In this document: positions 8,120 through 16,767 of the stretch, in pieces | How the letters are laid out: each line of letters starts with the position of its first letter | How positions within the stretch are numbered: position 1 is the first letter of the stretch | DNA from: Arthrobacter gandavensis | Lineage (GTDB): Bacteria > Actinomycetota > Actinomycetes > Actinomycetales > Micrococcaceae | Direction of reading: 5' to 3' | DNA: 64,000 nt | NCBI RefSeq assembly: GCF_009192735.1 | Contig: NZ_VTFU01000001.1 | Coordinates: forward strand, 620,001 to 684,000 | Translations under genes and position numbers: made by a program | Notes under the pieces: generated by a model | Databases searched by the model: none | Told to the model about the DNA's origin: nothing | The model's input: the letters and a program-made list of their open reading frames with translations, nothing else

Positions 8120-9505
8120 CTAGGCGGATTGCGGCTCCCGGACCAGGCTGTCGGCGATCCCAAGCACCTCGTCCAGGATGCCGAGCCCGGCTTCGGTGTC
8201 GGCAGCGCTGGTGTTGCACGGCGGCACAACGTGAATGCGGTTGAAGTTTCCAAAGGGCAGCAGGCCGCGCTGCTTGCAGGCCGCCAGCAACTGGTTCATT
8301 TCTCCGCTGGAGCTGCCGTACGGTGCCAGCGGTTCCCGCGTTTCCCGGTCCTTCACCAGTTCGATGGCCCAGAACACGCCGGTCCCCCGGACCTCGCCCA
8401 CCGACACATGGCGCTCGGCGAAAGAAGCCAGTGCCGGGCCGATGACCGAGCGGCCCAGCTCGGCCGCATGCTCCACCATGCCCTCGTCCTCCATGGCGTT
8501 GATGGTGGCGACGGCGGCCGCGGCGGCCAGCGGATGGCCGGAATACGTCAGTCCGCCGGGATACACGCGTTTGCCGAAGGTTGCGGCGATTTCCGGGCTG
8601 ATGGCGACGCCGCCCATGGGAACATACCCGGAGTTGACCCCCTTGGCGAAGGTGAGCAGGTCCGGCACCACATCAAAGTGGTCGACGGCGAACCACTTGC
8701 CGGTGCGGCCGAAACCGGACATGACCTCGTCCGCAATGAAGATGATTCCGTAGCGATTGCACAACTCGCGGACGCCCTGGAGGTAGCCGGGCGGCGGCAG
8801 GTAGATGCCCGCGGTGCCGGGGATGGACTCCAGGATGATGGCGGCAATGGTGTCCGGGCCCTCGTAGGCGATCAGCTGTTCGAGGTGTTCCAGTGCCCGG
8901 CTGCTTTCTTCCTCCTCGGTGGTGGAGTGGAAAGCCGTGCGGTACAGGTACGGCGGGAAAAAGTGCACGGTGCCGGTGCTGGCGGTGTCGCTGGCCCAGC
9001 GGCGGGGGTCCCCGGTGAGGTTCACGGCCAGCTGGGTTCCGCCGTGGTAGGAGCGGTACGCCGACAGGACCTTCTGCCGGCCGGTGTGCAGCCGGGCCAT
9101 GCGGACTGCGTGTTCGTTGGCGTCGGCGCCGCCGTTGGTGAAGAAGATCCTGTCCAGCTCTCCCGGGGTCCGTTCGCTGATGAGCCGGGCGGCTTCGGAG
9201 CGTGCGTCGTTGACGTAGCTGGGAGCTATGGTGCACAGCTTGGCGGCCTGCTCGGCGATGGCCGAGACAACGGCGGGGTGCTGGTGGCCGATGTTGGTGT
9301 TCACCAGCTGGGACGAGAAGTCCAGGTACTTCTTGCCGTCACCGTCCCACACGTAGGAGCCCTGGGCCGCCGAGATGACCATGGGATCCAGCAGGTCCTG
9401 GGCGGACCAGGAGTGGAAGACGTGCCTGCGGTCCAGCTCGTAGGCACGGCGTGCGCCGTCAGCGTCCAGCAGCGGCGGGGCTCCGCCGTCGATCGTCGAA
9501 GTCAT
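8120..9505 (-). CDS. class III PLP-dependent aminotransferase
   Basis: 461 residues. Omega-amino-acid:pyruvate type fold: cofactor phosphate contact FFTNGGADANEHAVRMAR, PLP-contact aspartate in IIFIADEVMSGFGRTGKW, and the Schiff-base lysine in DLLTFAKGVNSGYVPMGG (about residue 285). It is the second gene of an operon with methylmalonate-semialdehyde dehydrogenase (29-nt gap, AAAGG ribosome-binding site). That pairing is typical of beta-alanine or beta-aminoisobutyrate catabolism, in which the amine is converted to a semialdehyde that the dehydrogenase oxidises to acetyl- or propionyl-CoA. Taurine or GABA as donor cannot be excluded. Confidence 0.88.
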   Translation of the reverse strand: MTSTIDGGAPPLLDADGARRAYELDRRHVFHSWSAQDLLDPMVISAAQGSYVWDGDGKKYLDFSSQLVNTNIGHQHPAVVSAIAEQAAKLCTIAPSYVNDARSEAARLISERTPGELDRIFFTNGGADANEHAVRMARLHTGRQKVLSAYRSYHGGTQLAVNLTGDPRRWASDTASTGTVHFFPPYLYRTAFHSTTEEEESSRALEHLEQLIAYEGPDTIAAIILESIPGTAGIYLPPPGYLQGVRELCNRYGIIFIADEVMSGFGRTGKWFAVDHFDVVPDLLTFAKGVNSGYVPMGGVAISPEIAATFGKRVYPGGLTYSGHPLAAAAAVATINAMEDEGMVEHAAELGRSVIGPALASFAERHVSVGEVRGTGVFWAIELVKDRETREPLAPYGSSSGEMNQLLAACKQRGLLPFGNFNRIHVVPPCNTSAADTEAGLGILDEVLGIADSLVREPQSA

Positions 9506-9534
9506 GGTTCATAACCTTTCAGTTGCGGGGCCGG

Positions 9535-11022
9535 TCAGGCGTTCTGCGGGAAGCCGAGGTTGATGCCGCCGTGGCTGGGATCCAGCCAACGGGTGGTGAC
9601 AACCTTGCCCCGGGTGAAGAATCCAACGCCCTCGGTCCCATGGGCATGGGTGTCGCCGAACAGCGAGTTCTTCCATCCACCGAAGGAATAGTAAGCCATG
9701 GGAACCGGGACGGGGACGTTGACGCCCACCATCCCAACTTCCACTTCATTTTCAAAGCGCCGCGCCGCACCGCCGTCGTTGGTGAAGATGGCGGTTCCGT
9801 TGCCGTAGGGGTTGGTGTTGATCAGATGCAGCGCCTGCTCGTAGCTGTCCACGCGGACCACCGAGAGCACCGGGCCGAAGATTTCGTCCCGGTAGATCGA
9901 CATATCCGGTGCCACGTTGTCGAACAGCGTCGGGCCCACGAAGAAGCCGTCGCCCTCCGCGTCAGGGGTGACGGTGCGTCCGTCCACCACGAGAGTGGCA
10001 CCTGCGGCTTCGCCGGCGTCGATGTAGCCGGCCACCTTGTCCCGGTGGGCCGCCGTGACCAGGGGGCCCATGTCGCAGCCGCGGCTTCCATCGCCGGTGC
10101 GCAGCGCATCGGTGCGCTCGGCAATCTTGCCCACAAGCTCGTCGGCAATGTTGCCCACGGCAAGCAGCGCTGAGATGGCCATGCAGCGTTCTCCGGCAGA
10201 TCCAAAACCCGCGTTGACCGCGGCGTCGGCGGCCAGGTCCAAATCGGCGTCGGGCAGGACGATCATGTGGTTCTTGGCGCCGCCCAGGGCCTGGACGCGC
10301 TTGCCGTGCGCGGTTGCCGTTTCGTAGACGTACTTCGCAATCGGCGTCGAGCCGACAAAGGACACGGCCTTGATGTCCGGATGGGTCAGCAGCGTATCCA
10401 CTGCCACCTTGTCCCCGTGCAGGACGTTGAAGACGCCGTCGGGCAGGCCGGCTTCCTTCCAGAGTTCCGCCAGCCAGTTCGCCGCGCTGGGGTCTTTCTC
10501 GCTCGGCTTCAGGACCACGGTGTTACCCGCGGCCAGCGCGATCGGGAAGAACCACATGGGCACCATCGCCGGGAAGTTGAAGGGGCTGATGATCGCAACG
10601 GGTCCCAGCGCCTGGCGGACGGAATGCACATCCACATTGGTGGACGCGTTCTCGGTGAAGCCGCCCTTCAGCAGGTGTGCAATGCCGCAGGCGAATTCCA
10701 CCACTTCCTGGCCGCGGCTTACCTCGCCGAGGGCGTCATCGAGCACCTTGCCGTGCTCTGCGGTGATAATGGCGGCCAACTCACCCTTGCGGGCGTTGAG
10801 CAGCTCGCGGAAGGCGAAGAGGATCTGGGTGCGCCGCGCCAGGGAGGTGTCCCGCCAGCCGGGGAACGCGGCTTTTGCCGCAGCGACTGCCGCCGCGCCG
10901 TCGTCCTCTGTGGCCAGCGACACCTGGCCGGTCACCTTGCCCGTGGCCGGGTTGGTCACCGATGCGGTGCGGGGCCCGGCCGGGACATAACTGCCGTTGA
11001 TCCAGTGCTTGATGCTGTCCAA
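9535..11022 (-). CDS. mmsA: methylmalonate-semialdehyde dehydrogenase (CoA-acylating)
   Basis: 495-residue aldehyde dehydrogenase. NAD-binding and active-site segments: ISPFNFPAMVPMWFFPIALA (typical of the MMSDH branch, about residues 145-164), VLKPSEKDPSA, and the catalytic cysteine in GSAGERCMA (about residue 286). MMSDH oxidises methylmalonate or malonate semialdehyde to propionyl- or acetyl-CoA with CO2 release, at the end of valine, beta-alanine and pyrimidine breakdown. First gene of a two-gene operon, with AAGGAG upstream. Divergent from the pucR-type gene, which probably regulates it. Confidence 0.93.
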   Translation of the reverse strand: MDSIKHWINGSYVPAGPRTASVTNPATGKVTGQVSLATEDDGAAAVAAAKAAFPGWRDTSLARRTQILFAFRELLNARKGELAAIITAEHGKVLDDALGEVSRGQEVVEFACGIAHLLKGGFTENASTNVDVHSVRQALGPVAIISPFNFPAMVPMWFFPIALAAGNTVVLKPSEKDPSAANWLAELWKEAGLPDGVFNVLHGDKVAVDTLLTHPDIKAVSFVGSTPIAKYVYETATAHGKRVQALGGAKNHMIVLPDADLDLAADAAVNAGFGSAGERCMAISALLAVGNIADELVGKIAERTDALRTGDGSRGCDMGPLVTAAHRDKVAGYIDAGEAAGATLVVDGRTVTPDAEGDGFFVGPTLFDNVAPDMSIYRDEIFGPVLSVVRVDSYEQALHLINTNPYGNGTAIFTNDGGAARRFENEVEVGMVGVNVPVPVPMAYYSFGGWKNSLFGDTHAHGTEGVGFFTRGKVVTTRWLDPSHGGINLGFPQNA

Positions 11023-11135
11023 GTTTTCTCCTTGGGAAAAGGGCGCCCGGGGGCGGAGGTGTTGAGTCGAATCCCAGTCTGCCGCGCCCGGCTCCGACGC
11101 ATAAGTAGCAGTGTGTAAGAGTTCCCCGGCGGTGC

Positions 11136-11150
11136 TTTACTCTGTGTAAA
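11136..11150 (+). promoter_or_regulatory. inverted repeat and leaderless-type promoter at the PucR start
   Basis: TTTAC-N5-GTAAA overlaps the start codon of the PucR-type gene. Within it TACTCT (11138-11143) matches the TANNNT -10 pattern and lies 6 nt before the ATG, with no Shine-Dalgarno sequence, so transcription may start at the ATG. The palindrome could be an autoregulatory site. Confidence 0.45.
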
Positions 11151-12805
11151 TGCTGCCCACTGTTCGCTCCGTCCTGGAACTTCCCGTGCTCCGCGAGGCC
11201 GAGCCGCGGCTTCTGGGCTCAGCCGACGGTCTGGACAACGCCGTCCGCTGGGTTCATGTGAGCGAAGTGCTCGACGTCTCAGGGCTGCTGTCGGGCGGAG
11301 AACTGGTGCTCACCACCGGCCTGGAGCTTGAAAAGGATCCCGGCCGCACGGCCATGTTCGTCCGGTCGCTGCAGGACGCCGGAGCCGCCGGGCTCGTCGT
11401 GGAGGTGATCGGGGACCGCCGTAACGCTCTGGATGCGCTGGAACTGGCCGCCGCATCGACAGCCATGCCCGTCGTCGTTGTCCGGCGACGCGTGCGGTTT
11501 GTCCAGATCACTGAAATCGTGCACCGGCTGATTGTGGCCGAACAGCTGGAACGCGTGGAGCGTGCCCGCGCCGTCCACGAGGCGTTCACTGTGCTCAGCC
11601 TGGAAAGCGCGGGAACCGGGCAAGTGGTGGAACAGGCCGCCGAGATGATCGGCGCCCCGGTGGTCCTTGAGGACCTTTCCCACCTGGTGCTTGCCTACGC
11701 GGCCCACCAGGTGGACACCACCGTGCTGCTGGATAACTGGGAACGGCGATCCCGGACCACACCGTCAACAGCGCAGACGTCCCGCAGCGGCAGCGGAGAC
11801 TGGCTGCAGACACCCGTGGGGGTTCAGCGGCAGGTGTGGGGCCGGCTTGTGGTTCCGGTGGTGCTGAACGACGACGCCGGGGCGGCCATGGTGCTGGAGC
11901 GGGCAGCCCAGACGCTTGCCATCAACCGGCTTGCGGAACGGGACAGACGCGACCTGAACCAGCAGGCGCAGGCGGGACTCCTCAACGACCTGCGCCAGCC
12001 CCGCGGGTTGGGCGAAGGCGAAGCGCAGGCACGCGCGGCCGCCCTGGGCCTGCGGCGCTCTCCCTTCTACCTTCCCGTCGTTTTCCGCGGCACATCGCCG
12101 TCGGCGGTGCCGGATGCGTCCGCTGCCGGCGGCGGCGACCCGCTGGCCGGTCAGCAGGAGGAGCGATTACTCCTTGAGCAGCTGGCGCGGGCGCTGAAGC
12201 CCCTCCCCTGCACTGCCATCAGCGCCGTCATCCGTTCGGGTTCCGTCGGCATGCTCCTCGCTCTTCCCTCCGGGCCGGCCGGGGACAAGGTGCTGGGCGC
12301 ACTGGCTGCAGCCGTGGCCCCGGATTCGGAGCGGGAACCGGTACCCGGTGGCGTGGCGGGGAGCTGGACCATCGGCGTCGGACGCCTCCAGGATTCCCTC
12401 CTCGAAGCAGCGGCGGGAATCGATGAGGCGGCCCATGTGGCCGAGACTGCCGCCACCCTCTCCGGCCAGGACCGTCCGTTTTACCGCGCCACCGACATCC
12501 GGCTGCGGGGCCTGCTGGCCCTGCTGCGGAAGGACCCCAGGGTCCAGCAGTTTGTTGAGTCCGAACTGCAGGGAGTCCTGGATGCCGAGGCCCGGGGCGA
12601 GTCCGGTTATTTGGAGCTGCTGGGCCAGTTCCTGGAATCCGGTGGCAACAAGTCTGCCCTGGCCCGCACCAGTTACCTGAGCCGGCCCACGCTGTACGCC
12701 AGACTGAGCCGGCTGGAGGAGCTGCTGGCGGTGGACCTCGACGACGCCGAATCGCGCACGTCACTGCACGTGGCGCTGCTGGTCCACCGGCTGCGTGCCC
12801 TGTGA
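11150..12805 (+). CDS. PucR-family transcriptional regulator
   Basis: 551 residues. The N-terminal purine-catabolism-regulator domain (about residues 8-125) has WVHVSEVLDVSGLLSGGELVLTTG. A variable middle sensor region follows, and a C-terminal PucR-type helix-turn-helix (about residues 495-550) has SGGNKSALARTSYLSRPTLYARLSRLEELL. The family controls use of purines, ureides, beta-alanine and related nitrogen sources. It is divergent from mmsA-aminotransferase, which is its most likely target (inference). Confidence 0.9.
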   Translation: MLPTVRSVLELPVLREAEPRLLGSADGLDNAVRWVHVSEVLDVSGLLSGGELVLTTGLELEKDPGRTAMFVRSLQDAGAAGLVVEVIGDRRNALDALELAAASTAMPVVVVRRRVRFVQITEIVHRLIVAEQLERVERARAVHEAFTVLSLESAGTGQVVEQAAEMIGAPVVLEDLSHLVLAYAAHQVDTTVLLDNWERRSRTTPSTAQTSRSGSGDWLQTPVGVQRQVWGRLVVPVVLNDDAGAAMVLERAAQTLAINRLAERDRRDLNQQAQAGLLNDLRQPRGLGEGEAQARAAALGLRRSPFYLPVVFRGTSPSAVPDASAAGGGDPLAGQQEERLLLEQLARALKPLPCTAISAVIRSGSVGMLLALPSGPAGDKVLGALAAAVAPDSEREPVPGGVAGSWTIGVGRLQDSLLEAAAGIDEAAHVAETAATLSGQDRPFYRATDIRLRGLLALLRKDPRVQQFVESELQGVLDAEARGESGYLELLGQFLESGGNKSALARTSYLSRPTLYARLSRLEELLAVDLDDAESRTSLHVALLVHRLRAL

Positions 12806-12861
12806 TGCCGTGATGCCTATGCAAACACCAGCCTTCCCACCGGAAATGCGAGCACTAAACC

Positions 12862-13803
12862 ATGCCTAAACCCTTCACCCTGACCCAGCTGAGGTACTTC
12901 GCTGCCGTGGCGGAAGCCGAAAACATGACGGCAGCTGCCGTGCGGCTGTGCATCACCCAGTCGGCCCTGTCCACGGCAGTGGCGCAGCTGGAGGCCAGCC
13001 TCGGAACCCAGCTGTTTGTGCGCCTGACCCGCGGGCTGCGCCTCACCCCGGCTGGCCGCCAGCTGGCCGGGGACATCAAGGTGGTGCTGGAACAGGCGGA
13101 CGCCCTCTATGAGTCTGCGCGGGGACTGGCCGCCAGCGTCGTGGGTGACCTGACGGTTGGCGTGTTCTCCCCGCTGGCGCCGTTTCGCCTTCCGGCAATC
13201 CTGCAGTCCTTTGAGCGCCAGCATCCCGGAGTGGAGGTTTCCATCCTCGAGGCGGACCTTGCCGGGCTGCAGACGGCGCTGCGCGAAGGAGCCTGCGACG
13301 TTGCGCTGACCTACGGCCTGGGCCTCGGTGAGGGGTTTACCGTCCGGGTCCTGGAACGCGTACCTCCGCACGTGCTGGTTCACGCAGGTCATCCGGCGGC
13401 GGAGGGGCCCGAACGCAGCGTTGCTCTTCGGGACCTGGCCGGTGAGCCGTCTGTGGTTCTGGACCTGCCGCACAGCAGGGAATATTACGAGCAGCTCTAC
13501 GCGATGGCCGGAGTGGAGCCGAACGTCCGCCACCACTTCTCCGGGTACGAAACAGTCCGCTCCTTTGTGGCGAAGGGGCACGGCTATGCCGTGTTGAACC
13601 AAAGGCTGCACAGTGACCTGACGTATTCCGGCGGTCAGGTGGTGGTTCTGGCGCTGACTGACGATTTCCCGCCCATTGACGTCATGCTGGTTCGTCCCGG
13701 CGCCATAAAGCCCACCCGCCGCGTCCTGGCCTTTGAGGAAACATGCCTCCGCCTCTACGGATCCGCCGGGGACCCATCAACACAATCTATGGCTGTGGGC
13801 TAA
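12862..13803 (+). CDS. LysR-family transcriptional regulator
   Basis: 313 residues. Winged HTH at residues 5-65 (FTLTQLRYFAAVAEAENMTAAA, then the recognition helix around ITQSALSTAVAQLE) and a LysR substrate-binding domain (VGDLTVGVFSPLAPFRLPAIL; DVALTYGLGLGEG). It lies 56 nt after the PucR-type gene and upstream of the transporter-carbamoylase-amidase genes on the same strand, and may activate those. The ribosome-binding site before the ATG is weak. The effector is unknown. Confidence 0.9.
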   Translation: MPKPFTLTQLRYFAAVAEAENMTAAAVRLCITQSALSTAVAQLEASLGTQLFVRLTRGLRLTPAGRQLAGDIKVVLEQADALYESARGLAASVVGDLTVGVFSPLAPFRLPAILQSFERQHPGVEVSILEADLAGLQTALREGACDVALTYGLGLGEGFTVRVLERVPPHVLVHAGHPAAEGPERSVALRDLAGEPSVVLDLPHSREYYEQLYAMAGVEPNVRHHFSGYETVRSFVAKGHGYAVLNQRLHSDLTYSGGQVVVLALTDDFPPIDVMLVRPGAIKPTRRVLAFEETCLRLYGSAGDPSTQSMAVG

Positions 13804-13820
13804 ACAACCCATTGGACACC

Positions 13821-13836
13821 TGTGACCTGAGTCACC
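13821..13836 (+). promoter_or_regulatory. CRP/GlxR-like palindrome
   Basis: TGTGA-N6-TCACC differs by one base from the CRP/GlxR consensus TGTGA-N6-TCACA. It lies just after the LysR gene and 227 bp upstream of the transporter gene, a plausible place for carbon-source control. A single site read by eye; could be chance. Confidence 0.35.
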
Positions 13837-13916
13837 ACAGTTGGTTCCGGTACTGAACCCGGAAGCTGCCACAGACGGTATACCCGGGTTCTCCACGATC
13901 AATCAAGGGAGATTTG

Positions 13917-14066
13917 ATGCGTCCGTTCCCAGGAACGTGTGTCCGGAAGATGACCGGACGCCCCGGTGCCGGCAACACGGCGGCAATCTTGGCCCTTTTG
14001 CCGTTTCCGGCCCGTAACACTGTTCACCGCCGCGGAAACATGAGCCCACTAGCGTGGCTGTCATGA
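13917..14066 (+). CDS. possible 49-aa leader ORF coupled to the transporter gene
   Basis: ATG with an excellent Shine-Dalgarno (AAGGGAG, 5 nt spacing) opens a 49-codon frame whose TGA overlaps the transporter's ATG (ATGA). The transporter itself has no ribosome-binding site, so coupling would explain its translation. The predicted peptide is basic, Pro/Arg-rich and matches no family I recognise. It could be a leader peptide or a fortuitous frame. Confidence 0.4.
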   Translation: MRPFPGTCVRKMTGRPGAGNTAAILALLPFPARNTVHRRGNMSPLAWLS

Positions 14067-15409
14067 CAACCCAGAACAGCAAAGCAGGGCGGCCCGGTTC
14101 AGCTCCGACCCTGTCCGGCCCCTCCTCCGCGGGCGTTCCCACCACAAAGATGCAAAAGCGTGTTCTGCTCGGCGGCAGCGTCGGGCAGTTCATCGAGTTT
14201 TACGACTTCACCCTCTACGGGCTCACCGCCGTCACTCTGTCCCAGTTGTTCTTCCCCGGCAGTAATCCCATCACCGCCCTGCTCGCAACATTCGCCACCT
14301 TCGGCGTGGCCTTTGTGGTCCGCCCCCTCGGAGGCATCTTCTTTGGTGCCATCGGAGACCGCATCGGCCGCCGCCGCGTCCTCAGCATTACGCTGATCGC
14401 CATCGGCGGGGCAACCGCCCTGATGGGCATGCTGCCCACCTACGCTCAGATCGGCGCCTGGGCCCCCGCATTGCTGGTGCTGTGCCGGCTGATCCAGGGG
14501 TTCTCCGCCGGCGGAGAGTCTGTCGGCGCTCCCTCCTTTGTCTTTGAGCACGCTCCGGTCAGCAAGCGCGGTTTCTGGATCAACATCACGATCGCCGCCA
14601 CAGCGCTGCCGTCAGTGGTGGCCGGCACCATGATCCTGATCCTCAGCCAGTCGATGTCCGACGAATCCTTCACCTCCTGGGGCTGGCGCCTGCCGTTCCT
14701 GCTGGCCCTTCCACTGGCACTGTTCGGCGTATGGATCCGCAGCCGCACCGTGGAAAGCGACGCCTTCAAAAACGCCAAAGCGGAGCAGCCGAAGGAGTTC
14801 AGTCCCATCCGGGAAACCCTGCGCGAGAACAAGCTCCGCATGGTCCAGGTCATCTTTGTCATGGGCCTGACAGCCATGGGCTTCTACTTCCTTTCCGCCT
14901 ACTTTGTCTCCTATGTCCAGACCACCGGCGAACTCAGCCGGGAACAGTCACTCATGGTCAACGCCGCCGCCCTGGCCCTGTACGCCCTCCTGCTTCCGAT
15001 GGGCGGCCGGCTCGGAGACCGCTTCGGCCGCAGGCCGCTGCTCATCGCTGGCTCTGCCGCCCTGGCCATCCTGTCAGTGCCCAGCTTCATGCTGGTCACC
15101 AGCGGCAGCCTGCCGCTGGCCCTGGCCGGGCAGTCCCTGTTCGTTGTGGCCCTCTGCCTCTACGGCGGTGGCTGCTACACGTTCTTTGTCGAGATCTTCA
15201 CGACCCGCACCCGCTTCACCTCCGCGGCTATCAGCTACAACGGCGCCTACGCAATCTTTGGCGGCACCGCACCGTTCATCGGCACAGCGCTGGTCGGAAG
15301 CACCGGAGTGCCGCATGCCCCCGGCTTCTACATGGCCGCGGCTGCCGCCGTCGTCTTCCTCCTGGTCGTCCTGACCAAGGTTCCCGAGACCCGCGGCCGG
15401 ATGGGATAG
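14063..15409 (+). CDS. MFS transporter, metabolite:H+ symporter (MHS/ProP-like) family
   Basis: 448 residues with about 12 membrane segments. The family opening GGSVGQFIEFYDFTLYG is present. So are the loop 2-3 motif GDRIGRRRVL and its second-half copy GGRLGDRFGRRPLL, and LIQGFSAGGESVGAPSF in helix 5. MHS carriers import organic acids, betaines and similar solutes with protons. Start taken at the ATG at 14063; a GTG 9 nt upstream (14054) is in frame. Clustered with a carbamoylase and an amidase, so the substrate is likely a carbamoyl- or amide-bearing acid (inference). Confidence 0.9.
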   Translation: MTTQNSKAGRPGSAPTLSGPSSAGVPTTKMQKRVLLGGSVGQFIEFYDFTLYGLTAVTLSQLFFPGSNPITALLATFATFGVAFVVRPLGGIFFGAIGDRIGRRRVLSITLIAIGGATALMGMLPTYAQIGAWAPALLVLCRLIQGFSAGGESVGAPSFVFEHAPVSKRGFWINITIAATALPSVVAGTMILILSQSMSDESFTSWGWRLPFLLALPLALFGVWIRSRTVESDAFKNAKAEQPKEFSPIRETLRENKLRMVQVIFVMGLTAMGFYFLSAYFVSYVQTTGELSREQSLMVNAAALALYALLLPMGGRLGDRFGRRPLLIAGSAALAILSVPSFMLVTSGSLPLALAGQSLFVVALCLYGGGCYTFFVEIFTTRTRFTSAAISYNGAYAIFGGTAPFIGTALVGSTGVPHAPGFYMAAAAAVVFLLVVLTKVPETRGRMG

Positions 15410-15468
15410 GCCCGTCCGATAGCCCGGCACGTTCCCGATCACCGAGCCGCACAACCCAAGGATTCCTC

Positions 15469-16767
15469 ATGAACGCAGCATCATTTCTTACCGATTTCCA
15501 CACGGTGGCCACCATCGGCGCCACCGCCAACAACGGCGTCGACCGCCAGGCAGCCACTGCCGAGGACGCGCAGACCAGGGACTGGTTTGCCGCTTGGGTC
15601 CGGGAGGCCGGCTGGGAACTGCGAACCGACAGCATCGGCAACATGTTTGGGCTTGTTGAGTGGACGCCCGGTGCTCCGTACATCGTCATCGGTTCGCATT
15701 TGGACAGCCAGCCCCTGGGCGGGCGCTTCGACGGAGCATACGGCGTCATCGCAGCCCTTCACGCTGCCCGGCAGATCAACGACGACGTCGAGGCCGGCGC
15801 GGAGCGGCCACGTTTCAATCTTGCGGTGGTGAACTGGTTCAACGAGGAAGGTGGCCGCTTTGCCCCCAGCATCATGGGCAGCTCGGTGTACGCCGGCCTG
15901 CTGTCCCGGGAAAAAATGCTTGCGGTCACTGACCTGCAGGGCACCACCGTGCGGGACGCCCTCGAAGGCATCGGCTATCTGGGAAACCAGGAAGCACCCG
16001 AAGCGGCCGGCTACGCGGAGATCCACATCGAGCAGGGCCGGATCCTGGAACGCGAAGGGACCGCCATCGGTGTCGTGGACAGCAGCTGGTACACCCAGAA
16101 ACTGGACATCGAGGTCCTGGGAGAACAGTCCCACACCGGAGCAACCGCAATGGCGGACCGGCATGACGCTCTGGTGGCCGCGTCCCGCATTATTCTCATG
16201 GTCCATGACGTCACCGAAGAGTTTGCCGAAGGAGCCCTGGTCTCCTCTGTTGGGCAGATGACACTGGAACCCAACTCCCCCATCGTGGTGGCACGCCGGG
16301 TGCATCTTGTTGCCGATCTGCGCTCCGGCGATCCGCAAATTGTGATGGCGGCCCGGGCCAAACTCATGGAGGACATCGACGACCTTGCGCGGAAGCACGA
16401 CATCAACGTCAATGTCACTGACTTCGACATCCGGCCCATCCGCCGCTTTCCGCAGGAAGGGCTCGAGCTCGCTGAGCGTGTGGCTGCCGGTCTGGGACTG
16501 TCCTCGCGGCGCATCCAAACAATGGCCGGCCACGACTCCGTGGCCATGAACACCGTTGCCCCGTCGGTCATGCTGTTCATTCCGAGCGTGGACGGCGTTT
16601 CCCACTGTGAACGGGAATTCTCCACTGATGATGACATGGTCCGCGGCCTGGAGATGCTGACCGGCGTCACCCGCCAGCTGGTCTCCGGAGCCCTTGAGGG
16701 CACTCCCACCGGCACCTCGGATGCACCGGAAGACACTGCCGCCCTGCCGGATGCCGTCCGCTCATGA
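15469..16767 (+). CDS. M20-family amidohydrolase of the hydantoinase/carbamoylase type
   Basis: 432-residue Zn-dependent hydrolase that removes the carbamoyl group from N-carbamoyl amino acids, ureidopropionate or allantoate. Metal-binding segments are intact: GSHLDSQPLGGRFDGAYG, NWFNEEGGRFAPSIMGS, EIHIEQGRILE, and the C-terminal histidine in DGVSHCEREFS. The frame is open far upstream inside the transporter gene, but ATG 15469 is the start consistent with family alignment. Its TGA overlaps the amidase ATG. Substrate among N-carbamoyl-beta-alanine, N-carbamoyl-L-amino acids and allantoate cannot be settled by sight. Confidence 0.9.
   Translation: MNAASFLTDFHTVATIGATANNGVDRQAATAEDAQTRDWFAAWVREAGWELRTDSIGNMFGLVEWTPGAPYIVIGSHLDSQPLGGRFDGAYGVIAALHAARQINDDVEAGAERPRFNLAVVNWFNEEGGRFAPSIMGSSVYAGLLSREKMLAVTDLQGTTVRDALEGIGYLGNQEAPEAAGYAEIHIEQGRILEREGTAIGVVDSSWYTQKLDIEVLGEQSHTGATAMADRHDALVAASRIILMVHDVTEEFAEGALVSSVGQMTLEPNSPIVVARRVHLVADLRSGDPQIVMAARAKLMEDIDDLARKHDINVNVTDFDIRPIRRFPQEGLELAERVAAGLGLSSRRIQTMAGHDSVAMNTVAPSVMLFIPSVDGVSHCEREFSTDDDMVRGLEMLTGVTRQLVSGALEGTPTGTSDAPEDTAALPDAVRS

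Noticed and set aside
8129-9514. 461-codon plus-strand frame
   Set aside because: Mirrors the minus-strand aminotransferase exactly; no recognisable protein features.
13804-14062. Guanidine (ykkC-type) or other riboswitch before the transporter
   Set aside because: None of the conserved aptamer strings were found; only a CRP-like palindrome and a short ORF could be supported.
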